From: Cercis canadensis
Lineage: Eukaryota; Streptophyta; Magnoliopsida; Fabales; Fabaceae
Reading direction: 5' to 3'
NCBI GenBank assembly: GCA_003255065.1
Contig: QAOA01000371.1
Span: 19,166 to 83,165, forward strand
DNA length: 64,000 nt
Position 1 is the first letter of the stretch, and each line of letters begins with the position of its first letter. The position numbers and the translations under genes were made by a program. A model generated the notes under the pieces. The model was not told the origin of the DNA. It worked only from the letters and a program-made list of their open reading frames with translations, and made no database searches. Positions 35,802 to 48,587 of the stretch are shown here, in pieces.

Positions 35802-38800
35802 GATAACACCAAAAATAAATTTCTCTTCTATATATAAGCCCTTCTTTGGTGGCTTATATCATTGCATATCTGATATGATCTAACAGGCTTTTAAATTGCA
35901 GCCGCAACTCATAATATTGCAGTTGCAGTGGCTTCCGCCATTGTAGTATTCTAACTGTCACTGCAATTTAAATCCTGGATAGGAATGATATCAGTGTTTT
36001 TTTTAAAAAAAAAAAATTCCTAATTTCTTCTTTGTATACCTTATATATATATATAGTAATATTTGGTTATGCAGAAGTTGTGCTTAATTTGAAATGGGAG
36101 ACACACTCTGAAATTATGTGATCAATTCTAAGATAGAGAATAGAAACAGTAGCTATCAGTACTGTTGGTAGAAGTAGCAGTGGTGGTGGTAGTAGTCTGG
36201 TAGAGTAATTTAAGAATAGTGGTAGAAGTTGCAGTAAAAGGTTCTGTGTAGCAGGTATGGGTGTGTGTGAGTGAGTGACCTATCGTCCAATTTGTAATAA
36301 ATATGTATGTACTTGAAGCTTGGCATTTATGATGCGTAATAGATTTTGCAGATCATGTTCAATGTCCTCTTTTGAGATGGCATAATGCAGTTCCTTATTG
36401 TTTCTTTCTTTTAATTATTTAGAGCATTTGGCAAATATTTCAGCCACAAAAAGAAAATAAAAATCTGGGGATAGCAACTTTGTGAAGATCTGTGTCAGAC
36501 TTGTCTAGCAGCATTATAATTATTTTCCTTTTCTTTCTGTTTTTTTTTTGGATATTGCATATATGAGTGGTGAAATGGTGATGATCTTTGTCTTTAATTT
36601 TCTTCTTTTTTAGCTAGGTCCTGTTATGGTCAACAATTTCATGTTGTTTTTCAAATGAATATAGATGATGCAGTGGGACTGGGACTAAACAGTGCTCCAA
36701 ATTGTCATGCAATTGGTAGCGTCTAAGCTACTAGCTTGAACCTCGGAGTCTGTGCACCAAAAAAATCCCACTCTCTTGACTCACTTCAGTGGAAGAGAAG
36801 AAACTGCACTATGGAGGCATTTAAGATCCCTAGCAGATACTGCTGTGTTTCTTTTGGTCAAAAACTGTAGATTCCTTTTATCAATAAACTAGCCCCCTTT
36901 ATATTATTTCACACTACACAATTGACATTTGACATTTGACATTTAACAATATTTAAATTTGATTTTAATCTATTAAAAATCATACATGGTCAACTGAAAA
37001 TTACATCTAACACCTTTAATAAGTGAGATAATGTGCATTTTTTAGTCTGCAATTAGTATTAATTCTCGAAACAGTGACAGACATTGCTCTAACAGTCTTA
37101 TAAACATTTGAGTAATATTACTTACATATTAATTATCTTTATATGACTATTTCATATTTTTATAATTGTCTTTGAAAACTGTAGATATAAGCTTATCAGA
37201 TGTAATGAAGAGAAGCATATAAGAGGAGTGAAAACAGTAATTTAATACATATCTAGATATTTACAATTAACTAATTGTTTTCCCTTCCGTGGGAATCTAA
37301 CTATTCTTTTGGGGTAGATATAAACTTTTATGTGAGTGAAGTGCTTAAGCCCTAACAAACAAAGACAGATATTGAAGATTAGACCTACTCATGCTGTTAT
37401 CACATTTCGGTTAATTCACAGAAAATATGAGGTATTCATGACTCATGAGACATATCATAAGGAGCAAAAAAATTACATTGGAACTAGGGCAATCCTTACT
37501 TTGGTTCATCATTTGAAAGCCTGCATTTTTTCTGTGTCAATTCTGGATCTCCAACTCTAAATGGGATTCACTAAGGTAATCTTATCTTAATCGAAAATTA
37601 GAGTGATTAATTAATAATATTACTTACGCAATGCTTACACATAAAGTATAAGATTTAAGAGATAGGTTTAATTAAATTTATATGTATACAGTGTAATTTG
37701 GTGTGAAGATAATTAGTGCATAAATAGCATTATTCTTAAGTAAAATTATTTTGTATAAATGTCAGTGTAAAAACGTTACTCATAATTGGTAGTGAGGATA
37801 TGCTTGATTATCTTAAATATCAAGAGCCTTGAGATCCATTGTCTATGAAGAATTTAATTGGGATTTGTAACTAGCACTAATTGCTGGCCATACATATAGG
37901 ATGCCCTACGTGTGTCTTGATGTTTTTCCATGTTTGATTAAAGAAAGTTAGGAGAAGAAAGATTAAAGCAATGTCTTTATAGTGGCATCAGATAAATCTA
38001 TAATTGTTTTCTTCAAGTGGGTTTCACTGTGGCATATAAAAAATAAGTAGGCACCATTTTTTATCAAGTTTTGACTAAGTCATGTTATCGTGTATATCAG
38101 TATATGTATTTATGATGGGGGCTTGTTTCTCCTTGGAAGTTGGTTGCTGTAATAATGAGGGTTTAATTGATCTAGTTTAGCTAATTTCTGTGTAATTTTG
38201 AGTCATGAATTTATATGGTGATATTTGAACCAAACGATTTGTGATTGAATTATATTGAGATTATTTTCAGTATTTTTAAATTTTGTGTTCGAATTTAAAA
38301 TCATAGTCAAAGTACTAAATAAAAAAAAAAATGGTGGGCCAACGACATCTGTTTATATAATTGTCAATTTTGGCGGCTAATTAAACATTATTAGTTCTAC
38401 CATGCCAAGAAGGGGAAAAAAAATACCATTGATTCTATCCTTTGTATAAATTGATTTCAATGGTGCTATTTTGTGATTGTACAATTACGTGTCAATGACT
38501 TGAATAAACGATCATTGATCTGCCCTCTGAGTTTGAATTGGGGGTTGGCATTAAATTAAGAAACTAACTTGTGCATAGGAGAATTTCAGCACAAAAAAAG
38601 AATAAAAAGAGGGAAAAAAATTCCATAGGAGAGTTGGGATGAACTTCACAAGACCCATTCATAAAGGTGTTAATATAATAACCAATCACTTTTTGTCATA
38701 TCAAAACAATTGTACATAACTCTACACAACATGCATAATTAGTAGAAAATTTCTGAGTTTTTCTTTTTCTTGTGTAGAAATTTGAGTTTAAACGATCACA

Positions 38801-40983
38801 TGTAATTCTTTTTTTTTATTAAACTCAAATTTTATTATTTGTATAATTTATGTACCAACCAAGGAATAAATTACAAGCCAAGCTATTAAAACCAATTCAT
38901 ATATATGTCACTATCTTCGTCATGCAATATTCAATTTCGATCAATGGGTTTGTTCCATGTTAAAAAAAAAAAAAAAGAATTAATGAATTTCATAACCTTA
39001 ATTAATTGTGTATTTATATGATCTTATTCTCTTGATTCATATTTTTTTTAAGATGAGAAAAGATTATCTCATTCTAAAGTTAAAACATATAAAAAAATAT
39101 CAAAGAAGAGGGTTTATTATTCTACCTTACCTATATAAGTTGGGTAAAAATTTTAAAAAAAAAATTTTCATTGAGAGTTTAGGACATAATGAACTTTTGA
39201 TTTTGATATCTTATGAAGATCTTAAAAAATTGAGTCATCTAGTATGTGTTAGAATAGTTAGTTCATTGTAAAATGCATAAACAAAAATATGTCAAAAAAT
39301 AAATAATAATTTTTTTGACCATATTAAATTTAAATTTTGTTAACAATTTAAAAATATAACTCATAATGAGTAACTCAATTTTTTAAAATTTTCATAATAA
39401 TACCAAAATTAAAAATTCATTTTACTCTAAACTCTTATAAATTTTTATTTTTTTTATTTTTACCTCATTCATGTACGATAGAACCCTCAAATAAGGCTTC
39501 CATCCTCAAATCTTTGATTCTCCATTTTGTTGTACTTTTAAAAGGGCAAATTGTTTTGTGGACAGTGCTATTCATTACCTCAGATTTGCTCTTTTTCTCC
39601 AGTGGATTGGTGCGAAAAGCCTAGAATTTGATTGATTGAACGTATATATGATTATGTGGTGATTGACAATGTTAGAGGCTGTGTTACTCCCATTATAGTC
39701 ATCCAACCAATCAATACGTACAACTTGATTTAGCCACTTAATGGTGAATCAGTGATGATGGTATATGGAGAAAAAAATTAAAATAATATATTCATTTTCG
39801 ATTGATACTAGAAGTCCTCAAGAGTTTTATTAAACTTCTTGTCTCAAATATTATGACAATTTGACAATCCATATAGAAGTTGCCATGCATTAATCAAACT
39901 AAGAAAATATTAAAATTATAATTAAGAAATAAAAACTATTTCAAACTAAAGGCAACTTTATTCATTATAGATTTTTTTCCTTTCATCTTTAGACATAATT
40001 GTAATTTACTCTCATATTTCCTCAAATAATTATAAATACAAAAACTTTATACACAATTTCATGTGTGGCTTAAACTAAGCTTAGGTTGTCTCTCACTTAA
40101 ATTTTGTTATATATTAATGACTCAATGAAATCCAAAAAAAAAAAAACTCCACAAAAAAAAAAATTGATGCTTGAGATAATTTTTACCTCTATAAAAGTAT
40201 TTCGAAATTATATTATTATAATGATAGCATATTGTTGTTTGTGTAAAAGTTTTTATACTAATAGCAAATTAAGATTAAATCCTTAGTTAAACACATTCAA
40301 CATATGTCTCAAGAGGGACATTCAAATGATTGAGTTTTCAATACTCTATTATTGAAGTTTTGTGTTTAAATCTCATTAAAATTGAGTATAATGCAATTTT
40401 AAGAGATGATTGACAAACCTTGTTATATAACCTCAAATGAAAAAAAAAATAGTCAATAGACCATATTAAAGAGGGATGGGGTACTTTTCTCCGACATATT
40501 CAATCCTGAATGCTGTAATATTTTTACAATGTCAAGGTTTTCTAAATTATTTGTGACTAATAAATTAATAATTTCTTTGCTAGACTCCTTAATAAATTAA
40601 CCATTGAAGATAAATACTAATATACTAAGATTAAATAATAATATTCAGCCAACACTAGGTTTAGGTCACCAAGAGATTATTTTTTTTTGTTAATACCACA
40701 AGTATCCTCACTTTACCCAATTGGGGGCGTGAAACTAATTTTATTCGAGGGTTAGAGCAAATACAATTTCTCCTTTTTTAACAATGTCCTCACTGGACCT
40801 TGAACCCTTAATCACAATCAAGGGTACACACCCACACCAAAAGATTTATATATATACAAACATGCAGTAGCTTTTGTAATTGAAAGATTTATGATTAGGC
40901 TCAAGCGTACACCCACAAAACACGCACACAAAAGCAAATCCATCTACTTCTTTTGATAACCAAATGACTTTATAATCAGTTTA
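35802..40983. other. Long gene-free region downstream of LSH
   Basis: Probable 3' UTR, then about 5 kb of AT-rich spacer. A small fold-back at about 35887-35974 has TTTAAATTGCAG facing CTGCAATTTAAA type ends. A dispersed repeat at about 39150-39360 recurs at 60020-60190. No open frame here has a recognisable domain. Confidence 0.45.
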
Positions 40984-40992
40984 TATAATTAA

Positions 40993-41250
40993 AGAGTAAA
41001 ACCTTTTTTTAATCCTTAGAAAATGTAGCCACTGACAAATTCGTCCTTTAAAAATTTTTGGTGACAAATTAATCATTGAATTATTATTTCGTCGGACAAA
41101 TTAGTCCTTAAATGTCACTAACGGGACCCATCAAAGGACTAATTTGTCAAACGGAATAATAATTCAAAGACCAATTTGTCATCGAAATTTTTTGGAGGAC
41201 AAATTTGTCAATAGCTACATTTTTCAAAGACTAAAAAATGGTTTTACTCT
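40993..41250. mobile_element. Fold-back MITE with AGAGTAAAACC termini
   Basis: About 258 bp, and almost perfectly self-complementary. AGAGTAAAACC at the left faces GGTTTTACTCT at the right, AAAATGTAGC faces GCTACATTTT, and GACAAATTAGTCC faces GGACTAATTTGTC. It is flanked by an imperfect duplication around TATAATTAR. It shares GAGTAAAA ends with the 27722 and 41791 elements but has a different interior, so it is a related but separate family. Confidence 0.8.
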
Positions 41251-41449
41251 ATAATTAGTCTACTCAAATATGNAAATTGGTCCTTAAATGTCACTAACGG
41301 GACCCTATCAAAGGACTAATTTGTCAAACGGAATAATAATTCAAAGACCAATTTGTCACCGAAATTTTTTGGAGGACAAATTTGTCAGTGCCTACATTTT
41401 TCAAAGACTAAAAAATGGTTTTACTCTATAATTAGTCTACTCAAATATG
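41098..41449. repeat. ~175-bp direct repeat around N at 41273
   Basis: 41098-41272 and 41274-41449 match with a few substitutions and a 1-bp indel (GGGACCCATC/GGGACCCTATC). They are separated only by the N. The duplicated block comprises the right two-thirds of the MITE at 40993-41250 plus its flank. Confidence 0.87.
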
Positions 41450-41790
41450 ATCCAACATGGTGTGGGGTCCCAAGGCTAACACTGAACCTAAGAATCATCA
41501 CCAGTTGAGAAGCGACACTAAATAAGCAACCTAAGGATTACCTCCAACAAATGAGTGAGGGCTCAAACCCATGCCATCAGTTGGTTTTAGATTCAATCCA
41601 CATTCAATTGTGCTTTGTCAGCTTCAATACAACTAAATTAGGGTTATTTCAACTTGGTTGTCTTGATGTTACCTAACTACTTGGTGGAGACTAATTTTAT
41701 TCTCAGGCCTTGATCTAATTCGTGGAGGCACCTAATCCTCCTATAACTTATCTAGGCATCGCCCTTGACCATTAATAAAAATAAAAATAA

Positions 41791-42018
41791 GAGTTAAATA
41801 AATTTTTTGTTCTTGAAGTATTTTTCAAATGTCATTTTAGTCATCAAATAATCATTTTACATGCTAAACTAGTCCTTTAAGTGGTCATTTTTTGTACTAC
41901 GAAAGATTAATTTGATAGGCAATGTAATTATTTAAGAATTAAAGTGACACAAAAATAAATCAATGACTAAAGTAATATTTAAAAATTAATTCAAAGATAA
42001 AAAAAATATATTTTACTC
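41791..42018. mobile_element. Fold-back MITE, same family as 27722
   Basis: A 228-bp element with termini GAGTTAAATA and TATTTTACTC, flanked by a perfect 9-bp duplication TAAAAATAA at 41782-41790 and 42019-42027. The interior shares the CATTTTAGTC / GACTAAAGTA and ATAATCA / TGTAATTATT arms of the 27722 element. The 9-bp duplication supports a Mutator-type MITE. Confidence 0.85.
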
Positions 42019-42027
42019 TAAAAATAA

Positions 42028-43640
42028 TAGTCTCAAGAAAAAAGTAAGAGAACCAAAACATGTCGATGATCTGTCTCAATGAATGTGATCTGTGTCCACG
42101 AGCGTAGGAGAGCAAAAGCTTCTTTACTAAAATGGCAAAGAGTACAAGGTACAAAAAAATAGGGATCTCAAGTGACTAACCCCAAAGAGTAAGACCTCAC
42201 TCACTCTCAAAAGTCCCTACTAAACATGAGAGCTTGGACCATATTGCTCAGGTGCAATCCCATATGTGTCGTCCCAGAATGTTTGTTGGTCAAGATCTTT
42301 GTACCAAACCAATTCTTCTTGCCTTCAACACTTTCATCCAAATAGGTGTCAAATTCAAGACATGCCCAACACTGATTTAGTTGCTTCACAGTCACAATTT
42401 TGTTGTGGCTGATTGCCTAGTTTTTTTAATTTGCATATGAAGCTATCTTATCTTTCTCTTGTTCTACCTCTGTCTCATTAGTTTTTGAATATATGAAAGC
42501 TTGTGTCTTGATGTATTCTTTGATTATTACTATGCTTTTGTCACAGTCTGCAATAACTATCTAAGTGTTTTTATATTTGATTAATTGCTTTGGTATTGCT
42601 GATTGATCAAAAATCCCTTTTCTTATCCTCTTCTCATTAGCTTATATATAATGGCCTCATTTATATTTGTCTAACTCTAGAGGCTGCAATTTTTTTTTTT
42701 TTTTTTTGTATGTTTGATTATTTTTGTCTTTAATAACCTGTAATTATTCTTGGGTTTTATTGCCCTATATAATATATAGTTTGTTTAATATTTTAAGACT
42801 GGATTTATCAAAAACCGTGTCAATTTTTTTTTTAACTTAAGATTATATTTTCATCTTATATACCACAACGGATCTACATCGAGTAAAAGAAAATTATTCT
42901 ATTTTAAAATTAGAACGTATTACAAACTTTAACAAAAATTTACAATAATATTTTCAGCTAGTTTTATTATTTATTAAATGGCTTAGTAATAAAAGGATTA
43001 AATTTATAATTTTTATGCAAATAAAAGGATTATATTGTTAATAAGAGAATCAAAACATTTATTTTTATAAAACAGAATCACTAAAATCATAATTAAAAAA
43101 GAAAAGTAGAGAGAAAAGCCCACCATCCTATTCTTGTCACCGTCTATCTTCTATGATCAATTCTAAACCACACGTTGAATGCCTCACTCGATTTGGGATG
43201 CGCATCAAATATTCAATCTATGAAAACGTATTATGCTAAAAACAAATTAAGAAAATGTATCATTCTCAACCCAAAGAATTTTTCACATCACACAAAAAAA
43301 CAAAAAAGAAAAAACACGCTTCAATTATTTGACATGTTATTTCCATTATAACAAGAATTAAATGTCACCGACAGTGTGTTAAGTGCTAAACCACTTAGAA
43401 ATTGCATAGCGTTGGAAAATCACAATCATGATTGTTAATGCTAACCCACTTGTCGAAATGGAATCGAAATGGTAATAGAGTAGCAATTATTTTTAATCTA
43501 AAGGTCAATTTGCTTCGCCATTTGTTGTTGACAATGGATGTGTAACTGTGTAGGACAGACCACCTTAAATTAACGATTTGACGAGGGACAGTGGGAACAC
43601 AACCGCGGGAGTACCTAGCCAAGTGTCTTGTTCCTCTCTG
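42028..43640. other. Intergenic and upstream region of PMT8 gene
   Basis: AT-rich spacer passing into the promoter of the methyltransferase gene. The minus-strand open frames at 42207-42395 and 43395-43622 show no domain. No mobile element with clear ends was seen. Confidence 0.45.
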
Positions 43641-43834
43641 TCACTCACTACCCAAAATAGAAAATCGCTGGCAAACCGTGAGATCTGAATCTCCTCCTTC
43701 GTGCTCTATTCTCTTCTTCTCCTTCTCTATTTCCTAATTTAGCATTTTGAGAACCTCTCATTGAGGGCCTCAAATCCGGGTTCGTAGCTTTCTGTTAGCA
43801 TACGATACCCACTTAGAAGTTCGATCTAAACCCA

Positions 43835-44934
43835 GTAAGTTTTTTGTCGTTCTATGCTTTAATTGTTCACTTCTGGCACTTTGGGTGCTGGTTTTTCGTA
43901 AAAGTTTCCATTTTTTCTGGATCTGGATTGGTTCGGAATCAGGGTTTGTTTGATTTGGTTGTTTTAATTCTCATGGAAATAACTGGAGATTGATATTTAA
44001 TGAACTTATGCTTTTATTTGATGAATCATTATTAAGTTTACTTGTTTAATGCTAATGTGGTTTCCATCGTTCCGCTGTGCCAGATCTGGGAGTCTCATTT
44101 AATTGAATTACTTGAATTTATTATTAAGTTCATTTAAATCGATTTAGGTGTTCATAATCAATTTATTTTGCGTGTTAATTTCCTCCTCCTTTTTCTACTT
44201 CTTTGTCTTTGGGTCATCTATGATCCTAGATCCGTCATTTTCATTGCTTTGATGTCAAATTACTGAATCGTTTTGTGATTTGTCCACATTGCTTTCGTCA
44301 TTGCATTCTTTTTCTCTTTTTTGTTTACTCTTCCTGTTGAAGGTTTTAGTTCATAGAATATTACTAGAAACTAGGATTGGATCTTGTGAAATTAACGTGT
44401 GACTTTCTGTTGGACTAAATTGCGATAGCTTAAATTACACTCTTTTTGGTCCCTTAGCCAATGGTAATATCTAGATACTAGTTCACCAGTTAGATTTGGT
44501 AAGGATATTAATTTACATTCTTGTGTTCTGTTGAGCTGTCCTTAGCAATTTGTCTTTTACTTTGACCAATTTGTTCTGGAATTGATTTACCATTTATGAG
44601 TGCATAGATTTGAAACGAGTGGGCCTTGGCCTTTTGATTTGTTAATGGTTGATTGGTAGGATCCTTCTCTTGTTTCTGAACTCCCTTGATGCTGTCATGA
44701 AGCTTGCCTGGGTCACTGGTTGCTCTACTGATGTCTCATAGAACTATATCAAACCAGAATTAAAGAAGTATCAAATTGGTTCTTATACTTAGATCTGTTC
44801 TCCTTATCTCCATTCTAATCATTTTCAACTGGGAAAGTACAATAATATTTGCATCCATGATCACATACTCTTTTCAGCGATTTAAGCAAACCAGCAACAG
44901 ATTTACTGAATGCTGTTTCCTTTTCTCTTTGCAG
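43835..44934 (+). other. Intron in the 5' leader of the PMT8 gene
   Basis: A perfect donor GTAAGT follows the leader at 43835, and an acceptor TTTGCAG ends at 44934, with a T-rich stretch before it. The second leader exon (44935-45116) holds three short upstream ORFs. The intron boundaries are inferred from splice motifs only; the first leader exon's start is not visible. Confidence 0.6.
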
Positions 44935-44949
44935 GTCCGTGGTCCGTGC

Positions 44950-45051
44950 ATGTCAACTGATTTTCAGAAATTCGGGGTAGCAAGCTAAAGTGGGGATTTT
45001 GGATTGTTAATTTAATGCTGAATCTCCAGTGAGACAAGATCTATGCTGTAA
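44950..45051 (+). promoter_or_regulatory. Three short uORFs in PMT8 leader
   Basis: Between the inferred leader acceptor (44934) and the main ATG (45117) there are three complete short frames: 44950-44988 (12 codons, MSTDFQKFGVAS), 45015-45032 (MLNLQ) and 45043-45051 (ATG CTG TAA). All end before the main start. They could lower translation; effect unknown. Confidence 0.5.
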
Positions 45052-45116
45052 TATTTTTTAGTTCATAACTTAACTGTGAAAGGTGCATTTGGATTTGTAC
45101 TACTTTCAGCAAATAA

Positions 45117-48100
45117 ATGTCGAGGGCAAGATCTGATGGATCACAAAAGAAGCGTTTAATTGCTTCCCTTTGTGGTGTAGCAATCTTTCTTGGTTTCCTA
45201 TATGTATATCATGGATCCATCTTTGGTTCCCAAAATGGTGGTTCATCTGCTCTTGAATATGGTAGCAAATCATTAAAAAGACTTGGGTCCTCTTATTTGG
45301 GTGGAGATGAAGATGCTGATAGCAAGCAAGATGAATCTTCATCAAGTTTTGGGCAGGGAGATGGAGAGGATAATATCGTGCCGAAAAGTTTCCCTGTAGG
45401 TTTCAGTGCAAGCTCACACTTCTGCACCTTCTCCCTAATTCTCCTCAACACATACTTATTAGCCCAAATAATAATAAACAAATTTTTTATTCAATGCTTT
45501 ATTCCTATGCTTTTGATTTTGAAGGTTTGTGATGATCGTCATTCGGAGCTGATTCCTTGCTTAGATAGACACCTTATCTATCAAATGAGAATGAAGCTGG
45601 ACCTGTCTGTGATGGAACACTATGAGAGACATTGTCCTCCTTCAGAAAGGCGGTACAACTGCTTGATTCCTCCTCCATCTGGATACAAAGTGAGGATATA
45701 CGCTGGGAGTAGATGTGATGTTCTATGTATCCTGATTAATACAGATGCTTAAATTTAGTCAGTGCCTAAAATTTGCTGTTTCTGTGATGTTGCAGGTCCC
45801 TATTAAGTGGCCACAAAGCAGAGATGAGGTGTGGAAGGCAAATATACCTCATACTCATCTTGCACATGAGAAGTCTGACCAGAACTGGATGGTTGTAAAA
45901 GGTGAAAAGATCATATTTCCTGGAGGAGGGACTCATTTTCATTATGGAGCTGATAAGTACATTGCATCAATTGCAAATGTAAGGATGTGTCCAGCGTTAC
46001 TGGCAATGTGTATAGAAAAGAGTGAAAACATGAATTTTCATTTTATGGGTTGGTGCCATGGGGTTTTTCATGTGTTTATGCACATATGCAATCTATATTA
46101 TATAATATAAATTTGGCATTTTCTTTAAATCAGTTTCTCTGGCTTTCAGTAGCATGTTTAACAGTGTTGGTTCCATGTTCTCAGATTTGCTTGCATTTCA
46201 GATGATGCAATATCTTACATCTAGTTTGTATTTCCAGATGCTCAACTTTACAGACAACAATCTCAATAATGAAGGAAGATTACGGACAGTTCTTGATGTT
46301 GGCTGTGGCGTTGCAAGTTTTGGAGCATATCTTCTCTCATCTGATATCATTGCAATGTCCTTGGCACCCAATGATGTGCATCAAAATCAAATTCAATTCG
46401 CTCTAGAAAGAGGAATTCCTGCATATCTTGGTGTCTTGGGAACTAAGAGACTCCCTTACCCAAGCAGATCTTTTGAACTTGCTCACTGTTCTCGTTGTAG
46501 GATTGATTGGCTTCAAAGAGATGGGATACTACTTCTTGAACTAGATAGATTGCTCAGGCCAGGAGGCTATTTTGCGTACTCTTCTCCTGAGGCATATGCA
46601 CAGGATGAAGAGGATCTAAGGATATGGAGAGAAATGAGTGCCCTTGTGGGACGTATGTGTTGGAGAATAGCTGCAAAAAGAAACCAAACTGTCATCTGGC
46701 AGAAACCTCTGACAAATGAGTGCTATATGGAAAGAGAATCCGGTACCCGCCCTCCTCTCTGCCAATCTGACGAGGACCCAGATGCAGTTTGGAACGTGAA
46801 TATGGAAGCTTGCATTACACCTTACTCCGAACGTGAGTACCCATTTTTCGTATGTTATCTGATGGTCTTTGCTTTCCATGCCTGGTTGTATTTCATGGGA
46901 ACTAACAATCTATAGTTGCTTCTTTAGTAGCATGCTAGTCTTCTTTTGGTATATTCACCCATTGTATATTTAATTAGTTCTAAGGTTTCTAGTGGCCATT
47001 CAGGCAATAGGACTTGTTTTCTTATAAATGCCAGGGATTATAGTATTTCCTAGAAAAATGAGCATGAGAAGAGAGGATTGCATGGAGACTCAAGACTTTG
47101 CATATTAGCTGCCCCTTTCCTCAGGAAAATTATCTTAGTCATACTTTTAATCTGTGAATCACCATTTCGGTCAAATTTTACACCCTTTAAGAATCAGGTT
47201 GGATGAGATATCACATGATCAAAACCCACCAGGTGAGTCAGCTGTTGATTTGATGAATTATGGAGAGGTAGTGACAGAGAGAATACCTTGAATCACAAGG
47301 CTGATTATTCACAGAGAATGAGAGAAGAGGAAAATATGATATTACACTGTATCTGAATTCATTATGAATAATAACAATTGGGAGTTCCTACAGATGCATA
47401 TAAGCAAGTAGTGATAGTTTTCTTTTCCCCTCTCTAAGGAAAAATATCAAAATGTGTTTAATATAGGCCAACATGCTGTGTATCCTTACTGCTATTATAA
47501 TTCTCATTAGTTAACTTTTCTGTCGAAAGCCTTGTGTAATTAACTAGAGCATTGAGTATAAAACTCCAGTTACCAAAACTTTTTTTGATGTTATCAGATG
47601 ACAACAGAGCCAAAGGAAGTGGATTGGCTCCATGGCCTGCAAGATTGACCTCTCCTCCTCCCAGACTAGTTGACTTTGGCTATTCAAGTGACATGTTTGA
47701 AAAAGACACGGTAATTGAAAGTTCAAGTTTATGCTCTTGATACTGATACAAATACATAAATAGCCTGTGGGCTTTAAATTTTGTCATGTTGTACAGGAAC
47801 TATGGCAAAGGAGAGTTGAAAAGTACTGGAATCTCTTGAGTCCAAAAGTCTCATCAAACACGGTGAGGAATGTGATGGACATGAAGGCAAACATGGGGTC
47901 ATTTGCAGCTGCTCTTAGAGGCAAGGATGTTTGGGTGATGAATGTTGTACCTCAAGATGGACCGAACACGCTCAAGCTGATATATGATAGAGGCCTCATA
48001 GGCTCAACTCACGACTGGTATAAAACTGTCTTGCCTTGATTATATCAAAATGAATTATTGCTTTCTTGATATCTTTTACTGGGTTTTGTGTCATTTTATT

Positions 48101-48587
48101 TCTTTAAATTTGTTACTGGTTGCTGGAATCTTTTAGCAACTTTTAATTCAGTTCTTGTTTTCCATTAGTGGTTCTTCTTCAAATTGTTGGGAGATGATTA
48201 TGTTCAAATTTAAGTTTAGATGTGATTGATTCAATTAATATTTACTGGAGAATACACCTTAACAGGTGTGAAGCATATTCGACATACCCCCGGACCTATG
48301 ATTTACTCCATGCATGGACTGTCTTCTCTGACCTTGAAAAGAAGGAATGCAGTCCAGAGGATCTACTAATTGAGATGGATCGCATACTTCGGCCTACCGG
48401 GTTCATAATCATCAGGGATAAACAACCTGTGATTGATTTTGTAAAGAAGTACTTACCAGCTTTGCACTGGGATGTAGTTGCAACTGCAGATTCCAGTTCT
48501 GACTCAGACCAGGATGGAGATGAAGTTGATTTTATTGTCCAAAAGAAATTGTGGCTGACCACTGAAAGCCTTAGGGATACAGAATAG
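45117..48587 (+). CDS. PMT8: Golgi S-adenosylmethionine methyltransferase (PMT8 type)
   Basis: Seven coding exons: 45117-45395, 45525-45689, 45796-45978, 46238-46832, 47598-47710, 47797-48017 and 48266-48587, all GT-AG with matching phases, giving 625 residues. It is a type II membrane protein with a short basic cytosolic tail, a transmembrane anchor at about 14-32, then an acidic/Ser stem and the DUF248/Methyltransf_29 domain. The first SAM-binding motif is VLDVGCGVASFGAYL near 227-241. The second half-domain has VRNVMDMKANMGSFAAAL near 468, and PRTYDLLHAW is conserved. The family includes QUA2/TSD2 and is thought to methylate pectic homogalacturonan in the Golgi. Assignment to PMT8 rather than PMT3 rests on the block CDDRHSELIPCLDR and overall length, and is likely but not certain. 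The last residues (QKKLWLTTESLRD) match the family's usual end. Confidence 0.94.

Noticed and set aside
35801..35975. Second exon of the LSH gene after a CAGTAAG donor-like site at the stop codon
   Set aside because: ALOG genes are normally single-exon in the coding part, the protein is complete with its usual tail, and the following sequence is a small fold-back element.
25955..42018. CRISPR-like array or engineered repeats
   Set aside because: The repeats are MITEs with inverted ends and target duplications, with no regular spacer pattern.
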